Shown here piece after piece: positions 11,870 to 39,065 of a DNA stretch of 64,000 bases. Made by a program: the position numbers and the translations under genes. The notes below the pieces were generated by a model, which saw nothing but the letters and a program-made list of their open reading frames with translations, made no database searches and was not told the DNA's origin. Each line of letters opens with the position of its first letter. Position 1 is the first letter of the stretch. The stretch comes from Alviniconcha marisindica (lineage: Eukaryota > Mollusca > Gastropoda > Provannidae): assembly GCA_018857735.1 (NCBI GenBank), contig JABMCL010001430.1:165001-229000 (forward strand), given 5' to 3'.

Positions 11870-12640
11870 ACTTGATGTACTTTCCATCACCACCACCCCT
11901 TTGTTCTGGATGTACACCCAGTCCCATGCTTCTGAACGTAACCCCCACATGCACACCTGCTAGAGTACACCTGTTCTTTTGTGTTCTGGATGTACACCTC
12001 CCATATTTTTTAATGTACCCCCCCCCCCCCCCCCCCCCCCTTATTCTTGACTGGTCCCCCCGACCCCACCCCCACCACTCTTACACCTAGATGTACACCT
12101 TATTTCGCCCTTTTAGATTCCCCTCCCCTCCACCCACCACCCCCACCACTCTTATAGCTAGATGTACTCCTTATTTCACCCTTTTACATGCCCCCCCCCC
12201 CCACCACCTCTTACACCTAGATGTACACCTTATTTCACCCTTTTAGATTCCCCTCCCCTCCACCCCCACCACTCTTACAGCTAAGTGTACTCCTTATTTC
12301 ACCCTTTTACATGCCTCCCCCCCCCTTCCACCCCACTCACTCTTACACCTAGATGTACACCTTATTTCACCCTTTTAGACCCCTCCCCTCCACCCCACCC
12401 ACTCATACACCTAGATGTACACCTTATTTCACCCTTTTAGACACCCTCCCCTCCACCCCCACCCCCGCCACTCTTACACCTAGATGTACACCTTATTTCA
12501 CCCTTTTAGACGCCCTTCCCTCCACCCCCACCACTCATACACCTAGATGTACACCTTATTTCACCCTTTTAGACGCCCTCCCCTCCACCCCCCAAGTATG
12601 CCGCCCCCTCTCTTGTTCCTAGATGTATGGCTAGTTAAAC
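11870..12640. repeat. C-rich minisatellite, about 62-75-bp unit
   Basis: Imperfect copies of acacctagatgtacacctta plus tttcacccttttagac plus a C-rich spacer recur from about 11870 to 12625, best conserved at 12210-12590. Open frames across it (Thr/Pro/Cys/Leu-rich) are by-products. Confidence 0.93.
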
Positions 12641-12940
12641 TACTGGTGATCAATTTATTACGTTTGCAGCCAACTTTTTTCAAGGGCTATATATGTTATT
12701 TCAGGCTAACTTTTATTGCCTCTCCCCTCTTCCCCATCCAGCCGATGTTATGATGTAAAGGATCAAACTGTATCTAACAAATGCATTTTGTTGTGCATTT
12801 AAATGGTAACAGTGTAAGCTACTACATCTTGTGTAAACAAAACTTGTAATGCGAAGTAAATAATCTTTTATACCACTGTCAAGATCTTATTTTCTTACGT
12901 TTTTCTTGGGGTAGATCCTTTTTTTCTTTTTTCTTTTTCG

Positions 12941-12976
<36 letters not shown>

Positions 12977-15700
12977 AAATCTTCAGCACAGGCTATACTG
13001 TTGCCAGCACAGACCCATTGACTGATTATTTTCAAGCTTTCAAGTTGGACGTAGAGGTTACCTGCAGGGTGGTCCCAAGCCTAGTCTGGTACCAGAGATT
13101 ACGTAACCTGCTCTTAAAATGTGTGTACATTTGTGTTTGTTTGTTGTTTTGCTTGAGTTTATTATTCGTTTCTTTAGGGTTGTTGGGGTGGGGGATTTTA
13201 TTGGGGGGGGGGGGGGTATTTCCTTTGCTTTTTTGCTAGGGTTTTGCATCATCTTTCTAGGGAAAAAAATCAATTTTATTTTATTTTATTTTTTCAAATG
13301 TGAAATTGTTGAATTTATGTGGGTTAACTGTTGGGGGGAGAGTGGGGGTAGGCGAGGGGAGGGGAGGGGGTTGCATTACTACTACTACTTTCGCTCTTCT
13401 CTGGTTTGTCATAAAGTGAGAAGTATTTTCGAGGGGAAAAAGGTCACTTGTATTGTTCACAATGTTTTGGCAACCTGCCGCCTTATCAATAACTTTAGAC
13501 GCTGCGTGTACAGGCATCAATTTTGTTTGTATTTTTGTTTGTTTAGCTGTGCACTTCTTGCTTGGTATGTATAATTTATAACATTTTTGCAGACATTTAC
13601 CACAGAAAATGTTAATACAATTTTCAACAAATCTTGGAAGTCTTTTAGAGTCCTGCCTTTGTAGCTAATAGAGGAAATAAGCCTGCATGTGCATGCAGAC
13701 AGTACCAAAAAATGTATAGACTGATTGATTACCAACAAAAAATCCTGTCCACTTCCGTTCTTTAAATCTGCTGTCAGAGTATGACGGTGTGGATATTCCA
13801 TTTCAGAAAATTGGCAAGGAAGCTGGTGAAGAATGGCAGTTTCAGAGCAACAATTATCACACGTCTTATAGTTGGTTTTGTTTGCAAGGGAAAGGTTCAG
13901 GTTTCTTTCCTGAGAAAACTTTGAGTAATGACGAGAAATACGTACGCCTGGAAAGAATGTTTATAAGTAAATAATTAATGTGTTTTTTTTTGGGGGGGGA
14001 GTTCTTAGACCCCCCCCCCCTCCCCCTCCTCCCAATCCTCTCTCCCTGCCCTTTCCAACCTTCCAGAAACTGCTGTCTCTCCCTTGTTCCGTTGTCTCGT
14101 CTTTTCCCCAGAGGTCTATTTTAGATACAATCATAATTATTTGTCCATTACCAGCAACATTTTCGCTGTATAAACCCCATTTCTCCTTACTCTTGAGGTC
14201 ACTTTTTTCTTGTACATATGTAAAAATTTGAACGTATTTGCTGTTAATGGACAAATTACTATTGCTTCAAATTTGCATTATGAATGACTTTGATTAACAA
14301 TGTATATATGTTGTTTTGAACTTGTGCTTTAATGTACACTGGTCTTGTGTGCAGACCAGAAAATGTGTTTATAGTATACATTTTTGTGTTTTGTTATTTG
14401 CTGCTGTGAATATAAAATTGTCAACTTTTTTTATTTTTTTATTTTAATGATTAGTTGCACTAACGGTTAAGTATGACTTGGGGGGGTGGGGGGGGGGGGG
14501 GGGGGATAAACAAACTTCTTTTTTTTATATAGAATAATTCAAGATACAGCATGTCTTTGACTCTAAGAAATTAATATACTTGTACTAGTTTTAGTGTGTG
14601 GCACAATGTCAATATTGAAGCACTTTTTTTTTCCTTCATGTTTTTTTCATGTTTTCATTTGCAAGACACTATGTATTTCTTTGTTCTTCCTGTATTTGCG
14701 TACAATATGTACTGTACTTTTGTATTTTACTTACACCCATTCCTAATGTTCTTTTGCATTTACAACCACAGGCCTGGAGATTGTTTGTTTTTAAATAGAG
14801 AGAAAACAAAGAATGAAATAAATGCCAGTTTTGCAGCTACATTCAGAGTCATTCATTTAAATCATCCGTAGGTGACTCCATGTGGTTGACGGGAAGTTAA
14901 AATCCAACAACTGGCAGTCTAACATTCATCTGAGTTTTTAATAAAAAAGTGTCACAAATAATAAAAATCTGAAGCAGAATGAGGCCCAAAGCACTCGTGC
15001 GGAATCAACCTACAAGGGAGTTAATTTGCGCTTGAAATATGTAACACAAGAGAAGTACAACAACAAAGACCTGAGACGCCTTTGGTAACTCTTACTTTGC
15101 GTGCTTGTAAACTTGGTGTATTTGTGTTACGTATTTCTAGCGCAAATTAACTCCTCGTTGGTTGATTTGTCACAAATAATGTTCTCTACAAGTTCTCGTT
15201 ATTTTTGTAACGCAATCAAGACGTGCCTGCATGAACTGTTGAACACCAGCGTCAGTTACATGGGTTCAGCCAATGAAAAGTTATGCTCATTAAAGGATAT
15301 CAGTACTTCTTTTTCTGTAACTTTGGCATTCCTTAGCTTACTGGTCAGCAGTTTTGGGATAAAATGGCTTGATTTTCATGGGCGAGGCGCTCTACTTCGA
15401 ACTATACTTTGGTGATTGGTGCAGAAAATGATGGTTGGAACTTACCTGTGATGGTGGTCAGCTGAGCAGTTGGCTAAATAAAAACAAAACAACAACAAAA
15501 CTCTCAAATTTCACTGTGAAACTTTAGAAGATATACAGAAATTTATTTTGAAGATTGTAAGTTTACAGAATCGAATAGATTGACCCTAATCTTTGCCAAC
15601 CAGTACACCAAAACTGGGGGGACGATCTGAATATTTTGAGACACCCATAACTAAACAGATCTACTAACCAACCAATCATGCCAACTTTTTTTTTGATGCA
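12641..15700. other. Intergenic, no gene recognised
   Basis: A/T-rich sequence with a GT run (12943-12972), G runs (13204, 14480-14505) and a mixed C/CT tract (14008-14050). None of the open frames shows a recognisable domain. Confidence 0.55.
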
Positions 15701-18450
15701 GTCTTTCTGAGCTGTCACTCAATTTGTCATCCGCTCAAACCACTCGTCCCTAACCACAGCCCACGTGGTTTCATCCGTGGTATCTATGGCCCTCACGAGT
15801 TCGCAGCCAGCAGTTTCCGCTCTCCAAACCTAGTTCCTTGCCGCTGCTTTTTGATGTTGAGGAATAGGAAGAAGCTGAAAGGAAAAGGAAAAGAAGGGAA
15901 ATTGGTTTTGTGTGCTCAGTCAACCATGATGGTTATATCAGGGCTAAGCAGAAGGGGAAGTGGTCTGGAGAAGAAGGTGGACAAAGAACCAGCTGCCTCC
16001 TGTTGATGGGAAGGAAATTTGCTGCTGCTGCAATGGTGTGTGCATTTGCACTGTCGTAGTGCAGCATGTGCCTACGAAGACCTCTCTTCTGGCGGTACTG
16101 GCAGGAAAAGGGTTAAACACCCAGGCTGTTTGGTCTCAGGGTTGAACTGATATTTGTATGCTCTTGAAAATCTTTTTTGACCTGTGGCAATGTCCCGTCT
16201 GAATGTAATTTAGACTGTCCACCGTTGAATTTCTGCAACCTGAACTGGCTCCGTCGCTCCCTATCCCATGGTCTTTTCATCTGCCAGAGCGTATATTATA
16301 TATGGGATCCATACATTGCATATCATATGCAAACACCAGGGTATTTTACGTAGGATCAAATCAGTTGCAGCCAATTCAGTGACGGGGCCATTCTGCATCT
16401 GCTCCACAGTGATTTGTGCCTCTGCTGTGAATAGCTTTAATACAGCTCGTGTATTTTCTGCGGCGGCAGCATTGGCAGGATGGCCAGGTCAGGTCTCATC
16501 TTCAAGGCTGCGTTTCCTCATCTTAACTTCGTTGTACCAACCACCATCTGAACTCTGCAGCTGCAGATGAGGCTTGCTTACCAAAAGTACTGCCAAGTTT
16601 TTGTAACATTCATCCTGCGCTAACCCCGTTCGTGAGATCTGTATCAAACATCGCTCTGTAATCGTGCCATGGAAGCTCTGTAGCGGCTAATCAGAGACTG
16701 TATGGTCGTGCACTTTCAGAGCTGTTTGATCAGAGAAAGTAAACGGTGTAGGGTAACGAAATTTTGCACAATGGCTGATGTGACTTTATTGTGCACATAC
16801 AATCATGTCACGGCCGAGCCCGAAAACAGAGTGCTCCTCATGCATGCCGACCGTCGGCGGAGAGACTTTGTTGAATTTGAGGCCAACTGTTTCTCCCACA
16901 TCCATCAGTTTTGTCAAGTTTCAGTAGGCACTTTCAGTCTCTCCTGTGTCTGTTTTGAATGTGAAGTGACAACTTCCTTATTTTCCTAATCAAACTTGTG
17001 TATTGTTTGCTCACTTTTTGACTTGCAGTCACATGACAGGTCCATGTAGTGACTGTGAACTTACTTTGGTCTGCTTCATTATGATGTAGGTTAGAGAACT
17101 TTGTGCTGGAACTGCCTTTTCTTTTTCTTTTTTTCTTTTTTTCTCTTTTTTGTCGTTCATTCCATGAAGACATCAAAACTTTTCTTCTTTTATTGATGGT
17201 ATTTTTGCTTTAGTAAAACACATTCCATGTTCTTTTACATGCAGACGTGCCAAGAATCTTCTCCATGATTTGCATCTCCATTTTTCTATAGTTCATTGAT
17301 GCTTCCACTTCCAGTTTGGTTGAAGCCATTGCTCATCCATTTTTTTTTTGTAGGTTGGGGGGGGAAAAAATGCCAGGACTGTCTTGCCTGTGGAAAAAAA
17401 AAGTAAGTTATCAAAAAACAAAAACAAAAACCCCCAAGTTTTATACATTTATACCGCCCCCCCCCCCCCCCCCCCCCCCCAGCCCAGTTATTTGACTATT
17501 TTGATGTAAAGTCTCTTGGTTAGTCCTTTGCATAGAGCCTTTTAATTTGCTGGAGACCAGAATTTGATTACTATAATAAACCTCATTCCATCAGTGGAAG
17601 TGGTTTTGTAACTGACAGCATGCTGTAGTAGGTTTGTGAAGGACCAAAGAACAGTTCACACTAAAGGAAAGGTGGTACGGAGTATGGCACTGTCAGGGAA
17701 TGGATTGTTTTATACTCAGTGATGATGTCAGAACTGCTTGTTCCTGCTAAGGAAAAGATGGCATGCACAGGCCAGGAATGAACTGTTCTTACGTAGTGAT
17801 AATGTCAGAACTGCTTGCCAAGCATGGTACTGATTTCCATGACTGTATTTGCGTGCACATATTTACGGATTGTTTGGATGCTATGTTGTACAGTTAATAA
17901 GTCCAGCTTCAGATGGATGTAACAAGTTTTGGTGCAAAATGTATGCAGTCGAATGTCAAGCATACTGATAACATTTTTATACCTCAATGCCAAGGTATAA
18001 AAGAAGTGTAGTAGATTTGATTTAGGCTTTTTCGTTGAAAAAAGCACCTGTACTATGCGTGTTATTTATTTTTGTGCCTTTTTTTTTAATTTTAAGTTTA
18101 ACTTTGACTACTGTGGCCTGGATTGATATGCAGCGTTTTTGGAGAGATCAGTGCTTTTGCTTTGTCTTTCTTTATTCATTTTCACACTCTCTGACCTTTT
18201 TCCAGCCTCATTCCACTCCACTGCTCTCTTTTGTCGCCACCCTGTTGTACAGTAATGAACTGGATATTTCAGTTTTTTTTTCTTTTTTCCCCACTTGTGT
18301 ATTATAGTTTACCTCGGTGTTTAGCTATTTTGTCCTGGTAGTTATTATCTGTCAGTTTACACCCACCCGGTTTACACTAATGTATTTTCTGTTTTATTAA
18401 TTTTGTTGTAGTTGGGATGCTCATTTAATTTTTTAATTTTTTTTACTGGA
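15701..18450. other. Intergenic, no gene recognised
   Basis: The GC content is somewhat higher and the sequence more complex at 15700-16900. It could hold decayed mobile-element coding sequence, but no frame stays open with a recognisable motif. A C run of about 24 lies at 17457-17480. Confidence 0.5.
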
Positions 18451-18455
18451 GACTC

Positions 18456-18512
18456 ACCCTGATATAACCATACTGGTTGACTGGGTGTAAAACACCAAGT
18501 TACTTACTTACT
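18456..18512 (+). mobile_element. Short dispersed repeat tail (pair with 40515)
   Basis: ccctgatataaccatactgg, then ttgactgggtgtaaaacacc, then aagttacttacttac. This recurs with about 80% identity at 40515-40568. The (TTAC)n end looks like a SINE 3' tail. Confidence 0.6.
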
Positions 18513-20420
18513 TCCTCTTACTAGAGAAGGTGAGTGTGACACTGAGTTACCAGTTTTTTTCTTCTGAATCAGTGTAAAATTGACCAAAACCCCATGAAAG
18601 TAGATTTTAGGCCGTTTGCACTGAATGAGAAATGCAAAAAGTGCAACTGAAAAACTTGGGAGTTAGTTAGTTTCAAACATGAACAGGTGTGGCCAGGCTG
18701 AATTTTTACTTGTACTGGTGAAAATTTAATTTTTGTTTTGTTGTTTTGTCAATTTTGTTTAATTTTGTTGCTGTTGGAGGGGGAGGGGGGGGGGGTATAA
18801 TAAGTCACTTACAGGACTAACTAATATATTTTTTTAACTGCATCAATTGAAATGAACACAGTTTTCCTGGAGCAAGAGAGAGAGAGAAATTGTTGCCTAA
18901 TGTCCACAGAGGCGAGTAGGCCTATTAGGGATGGGTGTAGCAAGGACCTCTGGTCTTTCTGTGAAAACCTTTTTTATCTCTCTCTCTCTCTCACATCACT
19001 GCATTCTTTTCCCATTAGGAGTTGCCACAGTCATCATTCTGATGCTATTGTGCATTATTTGTGTATTTCAATACCACCTGGCCATTAGACTTTCTATTGG
19101 ACATGGCACTGCTAACATTTGAGATGATCTTAGTGTGTGCTGTGTTAGTGCATGCTGTGTGCACGAAGGCATTTTTGCCCTTCCCCCCTAGCCCACAACC
19201 CCCTTCCTTCTTTTATGCTCTGTGGTTCATGATGCCTTATTCATTCTGGTTTTAGTGTTAGATGTTTATGGCTGTGAAATGAGGCCATTATAAAACAGAT
19301 CCCAGCAAAATAATTGTTATTTTGCCCATTACAAGCTCAGAAATGTCCATCTCTCTCTCCAACACCCCAACACCCCCCCCCCCTCTTCTTTTTTAAAATC
19401 TTTAGATGGCTGCAACCACTGTGCTTGTAATTCTTCCATTACTGCCAAACTTGAATGCAAATGGGTACATGTCCAACAAAAATTGTGGTTGTCCAACAGA
19501 AAATGAAAGTATCATTTGTTAAAAACAAAACAAAATTGAAGCATTTGATTACCTGGATGTGTCTTCTTCATATTGTGTTACAGTATGAGGAAGATGTAAT
19601 TACAAGTACATTTCCCGCATTCAGATTTTTGTAATGTTCAGTAAGTAAATACAAGTTCCAGCCACATTACTTTGTCACAGTTTGTGTGCGTTCTGTAATG
19701 TGGGTAAGTAATGTAAGTTCAACCACAACAGTTGGGTTTGTGTGTTTTTTCTTCTAAGGATGGATTTGTTTCACAGTTTCTTGGGTTTGTTTAATTAAAT
19801 TTTGTTCGTTTTGGGATAGTTTTTCAATTTTTGTTCGTTTGGGGTTGTTTTTCCAGTCTGCTATTACAGAAAATGATATCACCATAGACTGCTGGTTGCA
19901 CCCAATCTGAAGACCTTTTGATGCATGTAGTATACATATTTTGCACTTCTCCGTAACAAAATGTGTTTGTTTCTTTAGCAGAGGGTATACAGTTGTATAC
20001 AGACTTTTCTTTCTTTCTTCATGTGTAATTAAATTAAAACCTTTGGTTCATGCTGTTTGCATTCCACTGTTCATGTTTTTTTTTTTACTCACAGGGAACA
20101 GCACACAAATTGCATCATGAAAGTAAATAAATATAGCATTGAGTTTCAGTCAAATCTTGTCTTCTTCTTTTGTGTGTGTGTGTATGTGTGTGTGCGAGTA
20201 TGCGTGTGGGTGCATGCGAGCATGCGTGTCTGTGTGAGTGCATGCATGTGTGTACACATGTGATAGTGTGCTAAAAAATAAAATGTTAACTGATTGGCAA
20301 GGACTTCTGAATGACCAGCACCTTAACTAGACATTAGGTGACACCAAGGTTATGCTTGGCGTTTCAAGCAGTGACTACTGCCACACCTTGTTTCAACAGA
20401 GCCCAGGTAAGGCTTAGTGT
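18513..20420. other. Intergenic, no gene recognised
   Basis: A/T-rich with a short CT run (18977), a C run (19371-19382) and a GT-rich stretch (20172-20262). Several AATAAA hexamers occur, but none is linked to an open frame I trust. Confidence 0.55.
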
Positions 20421-20439
20421 GGTTTTGCAGTGTTCTGTT

Positions 20440-21920
20440 CTCTCCCTAGACACAAAATACTGCACTCTCCCTACACACAGAATACTGCACTCTCCCTGGA
20501 CACAAAACGCTGCACTCACCCTGCACGCAAAATACTGCATTCACCCTACACACAGAATTCTGCACTCACCCCGCACACAGAATACTTCACTCCCCTACAC
20601 ACCGAAACGGTCACCCTACACACAGAAACACTCACCCTACACACAGAAACACTCTCCCTATATACAAAACACTACTCACCCTACACACAGAAACACTCAC
20701 CCCACATACAGAACACTGTACTCACCCTACATACAGAAACACTCGCCCTACACACAGAAACACTCACCCTACATTCTGAACACTGCACTTACCCTACATA
20801 CAGAACACTGCACTCACCCTACACACAGAAACACTCACCCTACAAACAGAACACTGCACTTACCCTACATACAGAACACTGCACTTACCCAACACACAGA
20901 AACACACACACTACACACAGAATACTGCGCTCACCCTATATAGTGATACAGAACACTGCATTCACCCTACATACAGAAACACTCACCCTACATACAGAAC
21001 ACTGTACTCGCCCTACACACAGAAACATTCACCCTACACACATTAACACTCACCCTACACACAGAATACTGTACTCACCCTACACACATAAACACTCACC
21101 CTACATACAGAACAATGCACTTTCCCTGCATACAGAACACTGCACTCAGCCTACTTACAGAAACACTCACCCTAAACACAGAAACACTTACCTACACACA
21201 GAAACACTCACCCTACATACAGAACACTGCACTCAGCCTACATACAGAAACACTCACCCTACACACAGAATACTGCGCTCACCCTACATACAAAACACTG
21301 CACTCAGCCTACATACAGAAACACTCACCCTACACACAGAAACACTCACCCTACATGTATACAGAACACTGCACTCAGCCTACATACAGAAACACTCACC
21401 CTACACACAGAAACGCTCACCCTACATACAGAACACTGCACTCAGCCTACATACAGAAACACTCACCCTACACACAGAAACACTCACCCTACACACAGAA
21501 ACACTCACCCTAACATACAGAAACACTCACCCTACACACAGAAACACTCACCCTACACACAGAATACTGCACTCACCCTACATACAGAACACTGCACTCA
21601 GCCTACATACAGAAACACTCACCCTACACACAGAAACACTCACCCTACACACAGAATACTGCGCTCACCCTACATACAGAATACTGCGCTCACCCTACAT
21701 ACAGAACACTGCGCTCACCCTACATACAGAAACACTCACCCTACATACAGAACACTGTACTTGCCCTACACACAGAAACATTCACCTTACATACAGAAAC
21801 ACTCACCCTACATACAAAACACTGCACTCACCCTACACACAGAAACACACATTAACACTCACCCTACACACAGAATACTGCACTCACCCAACATACAGAA
21901 ACACTCACCCTATGTAACAG
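20440..21920. repeat. Minisatellite, 21- and 25-bp interleaved units
   Basis: About 1.5 kb is built of a 21-bp unit (agaaacactcaccctacaca+c) and a 25-bp variant in which ctgcactc is inserted (agaacactgcactcacccta+catac). The two alternate in higher-order blocks. The 495-codon open frame across it (His/Thr/Leu/Tyr) results from a stop-free unit, with no start context, splice support or domain. Confidence 0.96.
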
Positions 21921-22499
21921 TGATATTTTGCAAAGTTCAAAACCCTGGCAACACCTACATACAGAAACGCTGTCACCAGGGCTTTGACATCCTACCTACA
22001 GAATAACCATCATCAGGGCTTCGACCAAAGCCCTTCAGTACCACTGACACCAGGGCTTTGTGTGTAAGCACATACAATTACATTGTCAATAAATATATAT
22101 AACAAAATAATACTTTATTAATCCTTACAAAGGAAATTCAGTTGTCTGGCTTTGACAAATAATAAAAAGTACATAAAAAAATGTGTGTTTAAAAAAATAC
22201 TAATTTACTATACAGTGACACTCACTTAATTTGAACAAAAACTTAATAAAATCAATAAACAGTAAGAAGAAAATACAGTTGCAATCACAATGGTGCCTGT
22301 ATTATATATTATACTAAGTATACACTTGTAGCATCAACTGATCAAGTTAAAAAAAATCCCTTTTGGTAGTTTTGCATGTTGTTTCAACACACACAAAACT
22401 CCAACAGACTGCCTCATTAACATCTGATCATTCCACAAAGCCCAGTTTTTTTTTTGTTTAAAAAAAAAATGCAAGTCAAAGATTAATCACCAGGTGTGT

Positions 22500-22522
22500 C
22501 CATGCATGCGTACGTGCACACA

Positions 22523-22555
<33 letters not shown>
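22500..22555. repeat. (CA)n(CG)n alternating purine-pyrimidine tract
   Basis: A CA run passes directly into CGCGCGCGCG, a classic Z-DNA-prone arrangement. No gene is nearby. Confidence 0.9.
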
Positions 22556-22556
<1 letters not shown>

Positions 22557-22861
22557 GCGATGATCTGTGTAAAAAACCCATTCAGTCCTTCAGTCTACAA
22601 CTTGTTTTGACCACACACTGTACGTCAGAATAAGACTTTTAGCGTACACAAGTCACAAGACTGAGGACACTAATACTGTAACTGCCTGAAAAGAATACCG
22701 TGCTGGGATGTTTTTGTCTCCCTTCTGCAATTTACGGCTCTTTCGAGATTGCCATTTTATTTCATCTCATGCGGCATTCTCCCAGTACTCCCTTCTGTCC
22801 TCATTGTGGACTTACACAAGGCAGCTGTTTAACTATAAAGAAGCATAGCGAGAAGGGAGTC

Positions 22862-22920
22862 AGCCCCGTCCCTAATAAGCCGTACGGTTTCTGTGGACGT
22901 TAAGCGCCATGTTTACTTTA
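22862..22920 (+). mobile_element. Partial dispersed repeat (gtccctaataag...taagcgccatg)
   Basis: The segment cgtccctaataagccgtacg followed by gtttctgtggacgttaagcg matches 53005-53055 on the plus strand and minus-strand fragments near 34840, 54118 and 54270. It is a modular relative of the catagttcag SINE-like family. Confidence 0.65.
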
Positions 22921-22932
22921 GGGAGTCAGTGT

Positions 22933-23107
22933 CATAGTTCAGGAGCTGTGTGAGAGTCGAGGTGGCCGTCCTGGGCTGTCCGTCCTAACGAGCCTTCTGG
23001 TTTTCGTGGACGTAAAGAATTATTGCACCGTGCTTCGGTATTGGTCACGACTTGTCCCTAATATGTCAACTGACATCTGAAGACATTAAGCATCACTTCA
23101 TCATCAT
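22933..23107 (+). mobile_element. Dispersed SINE-like repeat 'catagttcag' family, copy 2
   Basis: Full-length, about 175 bp, nearly identical to the copies at 9581 and 54385. It ends in a short (ATC)n tail (catcatcatcag). The shared gagtcag flank around it could be remains of a target duplication (gggagtcagtgt on both sides). Confidence 0.82.
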
Positions 23108-24101
23108 CAGGGAGTCAGTGTTGTGTGTAATTTGTATGCGCGATGGTGTGACAATAAGAATAATAAGACGACCGCGGGTTCGTGCATTCGTTCGAGTTGT
23201 CTCCGGTGACGTACTTTCGGCAACCGAGATCCCAGGATCGAGGTCGTGGAAGGGGGGACTATCTACTTTGTCACCACCAGAATGATTTATGCCGTAAGAT
23301 GGGTGGTGATGAGAACTGTTTGAATGTTTCATTTGATCTAATTGTGAGCGACAAAGTAATAAGACTGTGTCCATTAACCACAACTTTTGAAGAGAACGGA
23401 GATCTGCAGTAGGGTTCATGGTTAGGGCACTAAAATTAGAAATCGCTGGCTGATCAGACTTACATCCATTGCCTCGGCTGAAAAACTTTAAAAAAAAACC
23501 TGGCTGAGCAGCAACGGGACAATACCAAATGCCCTCACTGTTCATAAGATTATAAAGGTGCTTAATAAGGGTTCAATTAATATAATTGACTAAACACACT
23601 GTATCAGTGACTAGAAAATGGGTCACACAAACCACCCTGAGTCGGTAATACGTACTCCCCACCACGCACCCCCTCGACCCACCAACCCTTGCGATTTATT
23701 CTGCCTACAAATGATGATGTGAGGCATTTAAATTAATGAAACGACAAAATTACGTCTCATTTTAAGATTGGCTTAGGCCTATGTTCTGACTGCACGTGAG
23801 ATCATTTCCACTTGCGTTCTATTTCCATTCCCAATTTTTGGCAATCGAGACAAGCGCACTCACTTTCATGATATTACACCGCGAGTATAACACCCTTTGG
23901 ATTTGCCCTTCTTTCAATACATTTGAGCCACATCGACTAAAGCAAGAACGAGACCGTACTATTCCTGTTTCTTCTACCACATTCAGAGGAATCTAGAGAA
24001 GTGCAAAGCTTTGAATAGAACACAAGAGAAAATTTCGTGACCGGAATCCGTGTCCTCACGCATGCGTACGAACGAAGCCTTTTTCCCCGCTCACGTTGAA
24101 A
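23108..24101 (+). other. SET: Region upstream of SET (5' UTR/promoter not resolved)
   Basis: There is no convincing coding exon between the SINE copy and the SET start. GC and CpG content rise over the last 100 bases. No clear TATA box is seen, so the promoter is probably TATA-less, and the transcription start cannot be placed from sequence. Confidence 0.4.
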
Positions 24102-37518
<13,417 letters not shown>

Positions 37519-38190
37519 ACCACTCTTAGTGTGAATTTTTATTCATCGTCATTCTGTCACATTCGCCATCGTCGGATCAACTCTTGTGTTGGGCGGGGAG
37601 GGGGTGGGGAGGACAGTGGGGGCACATCGTCAACACTGCATCACGCAAAGTGAAGAAACATTTTCCTGATCGCAGCAGTTCAGCATTTACCTTGTGCTGA
37701 GAGAATTTGCTTGGGATGTCTTACTCCATGGAATAGTAGGAATTTATCCGATAGTGAGTGGGGTTTTTTTCTTCCTTTTTTTTGTTTTTTTTTACCCATG
37801 TAGGATGTTCAAAGGTGAAAATTTCGATACTGTGTGTTAATTAAGATTACCTGTGGTTAAGCGTGTGGATTTATATTTTGCGATAAATTACTTCGTGTTT
37901 GTGCCAGTGAAAACGGTTAATCATGGACAGTGTTCATAAGGGAATTCATGGTTGGTTGTCTTATTTTTGTTAGGCGAAAAATTGACTTTTTTTCTTCTTC
38001 TTTTTTTTTTTTTTTTTTTTTAACCATTAAGGGTCCAAAATATTTAGGAAGTCTGAAAGAAGATAACTTTTTCCCCACATATTTTCCTAACAGGATTGTG
38101 TAGATGTGAAAAAGTGGCATAGAAAGTTTAGATGGCATGTCTTCTTTTCTCACAAGTTGTGTGAAACAAATAAATGTTTTGTTGTACACT
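37519..38190 (+). other. SET: SET 3' UTR
   Basis: A/T-rich trailer with G-rich (37593-37622) and T-rich (38001-38021) stretches. AATAAA at 38169-38174 followed by a T-rich region suggests cleavage near 38190. Confidence 0.65.
38169..38174 (+). promoter_or_regulatory. SET: SET poly(A) signal
   Basis: AATAAA in gaaacaaataaatgttttgt, about 650 bases after the stop, with T/GT-rich sequence immediately downstream. Confidence 0.65.
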
Positions 38191-38346
38191 TTTTACTTGG
38201 GTTTCTGTGAGTTTATTAGCCCAGCAGTTGTAATCATTGGTTTCTAAGTTGATTAGCTCAGCAGGTGTATGCATGCCCGATGGGGTGTTGCAATTGACTG
38301 TGCTGTGTACATGGTTTGTGTATGTAATATAAATTAATAATAATAG

Positions 38347-38468
38347 AGAGGGTTAGTACATGGGTGGTGGTGGTGGTAGTGGCGCAACCCAACTGTCTGC
38401 CTACACATGTGCGCATGCCTCAAGAGAAAGTAGTTCCCTTACCACTACCACCCCTGTACTAACCCTCT
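38347..38468. mobile_element. Small inverted-repeat element (MITE-like)
   Basis: agagggttagtacatgggtg at 38347 is complementary, with one or two mismatches, to cacccctgtactaaccctct ending at 38468. Arms are about 24 bp and the element is 122 bp. No clear target duplication is visible. Confidence 0.6.
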
Positions 38469-38928
38469 AACAATAGTTTATGGCACTCATAAGAGCCCAG
38501 AGAGCTTACAGAGACATTAGGATATGCTCATTTCATCACATTCACACACTCGCACACACATACATGCATTACTGGTAAGTAATGTTCACTATCATGCGAG
38601 TATGTCTTGTATTCATAAAGTCAGCGGCGAGGTCAATTACTCCTTCACACAGCAGTGATCAAGATGAATGTTATTTATTGTGCAGCAAGAGAATTTACTT
38701 GTGCATGGGACGAATTACTCTATTTGTGTATCCAAAAGAGAGAATGTGTGCATCAAGACAGATACATCCTATTTACTGTAACACGTTGACTCAAAGGATG
38801 TTTTAATAATTCAAATCAAGCTTGAAATCAGATGTCTGTCGTGGGGTCATTTGTGGCATAAATCAACATCTTCGAGACTAAGAGACCAAACTTTGCCAGT
38901 GAACTTCAATTCATGGAGCTTTGTGCCC

Positions 38929-39065
38929 AAAGTCCAAGCACTGGTTTACAACATCCTTCCTCCAACCACTGCCATAACTGATGACACCATAGGTCTCCCA
39001 AAACTGTCAGGTAACATAGTTTTTTCCGTTGGTGTTCAAATGGCAGTAAGTTTGTAAGAAAGCTT
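38929..39065 (+). mobile_element. Dispersed repeat (pair with 62661)
   Basis: About 135 bp (ccaagcactggtttacaaca, cttcctccaaccactgccat, ttttccgttggtgttcaaat, gcagtaagttt) aligns with 62661-62795 at roughly 70-75% identity, same order of blocks. An old, uncharacterised interspersed repeat. Confidence 0.6.

Noticed and set aside
15700..16570. Possible decayed transposase or retroelement coding region
   Set aside because: More complex than its surroundings, but neither strand keeps a frame open with a recognisable motif.
20430..21917. 495-codon plus-strand open frame rich in His, Thr, Leu, Tyr
   Set aside because: It is a stop-free reading of a 21/25-bp minisatellite; other frames are open too, and there is no start context, splice signal or domain.
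20440..21920. CRISPR-like or satellite array of short direct repeats
   Set aside because: Repeats are contiguous, without unique spacers, in a eukaryotic genome; an ordinary minisatellite.
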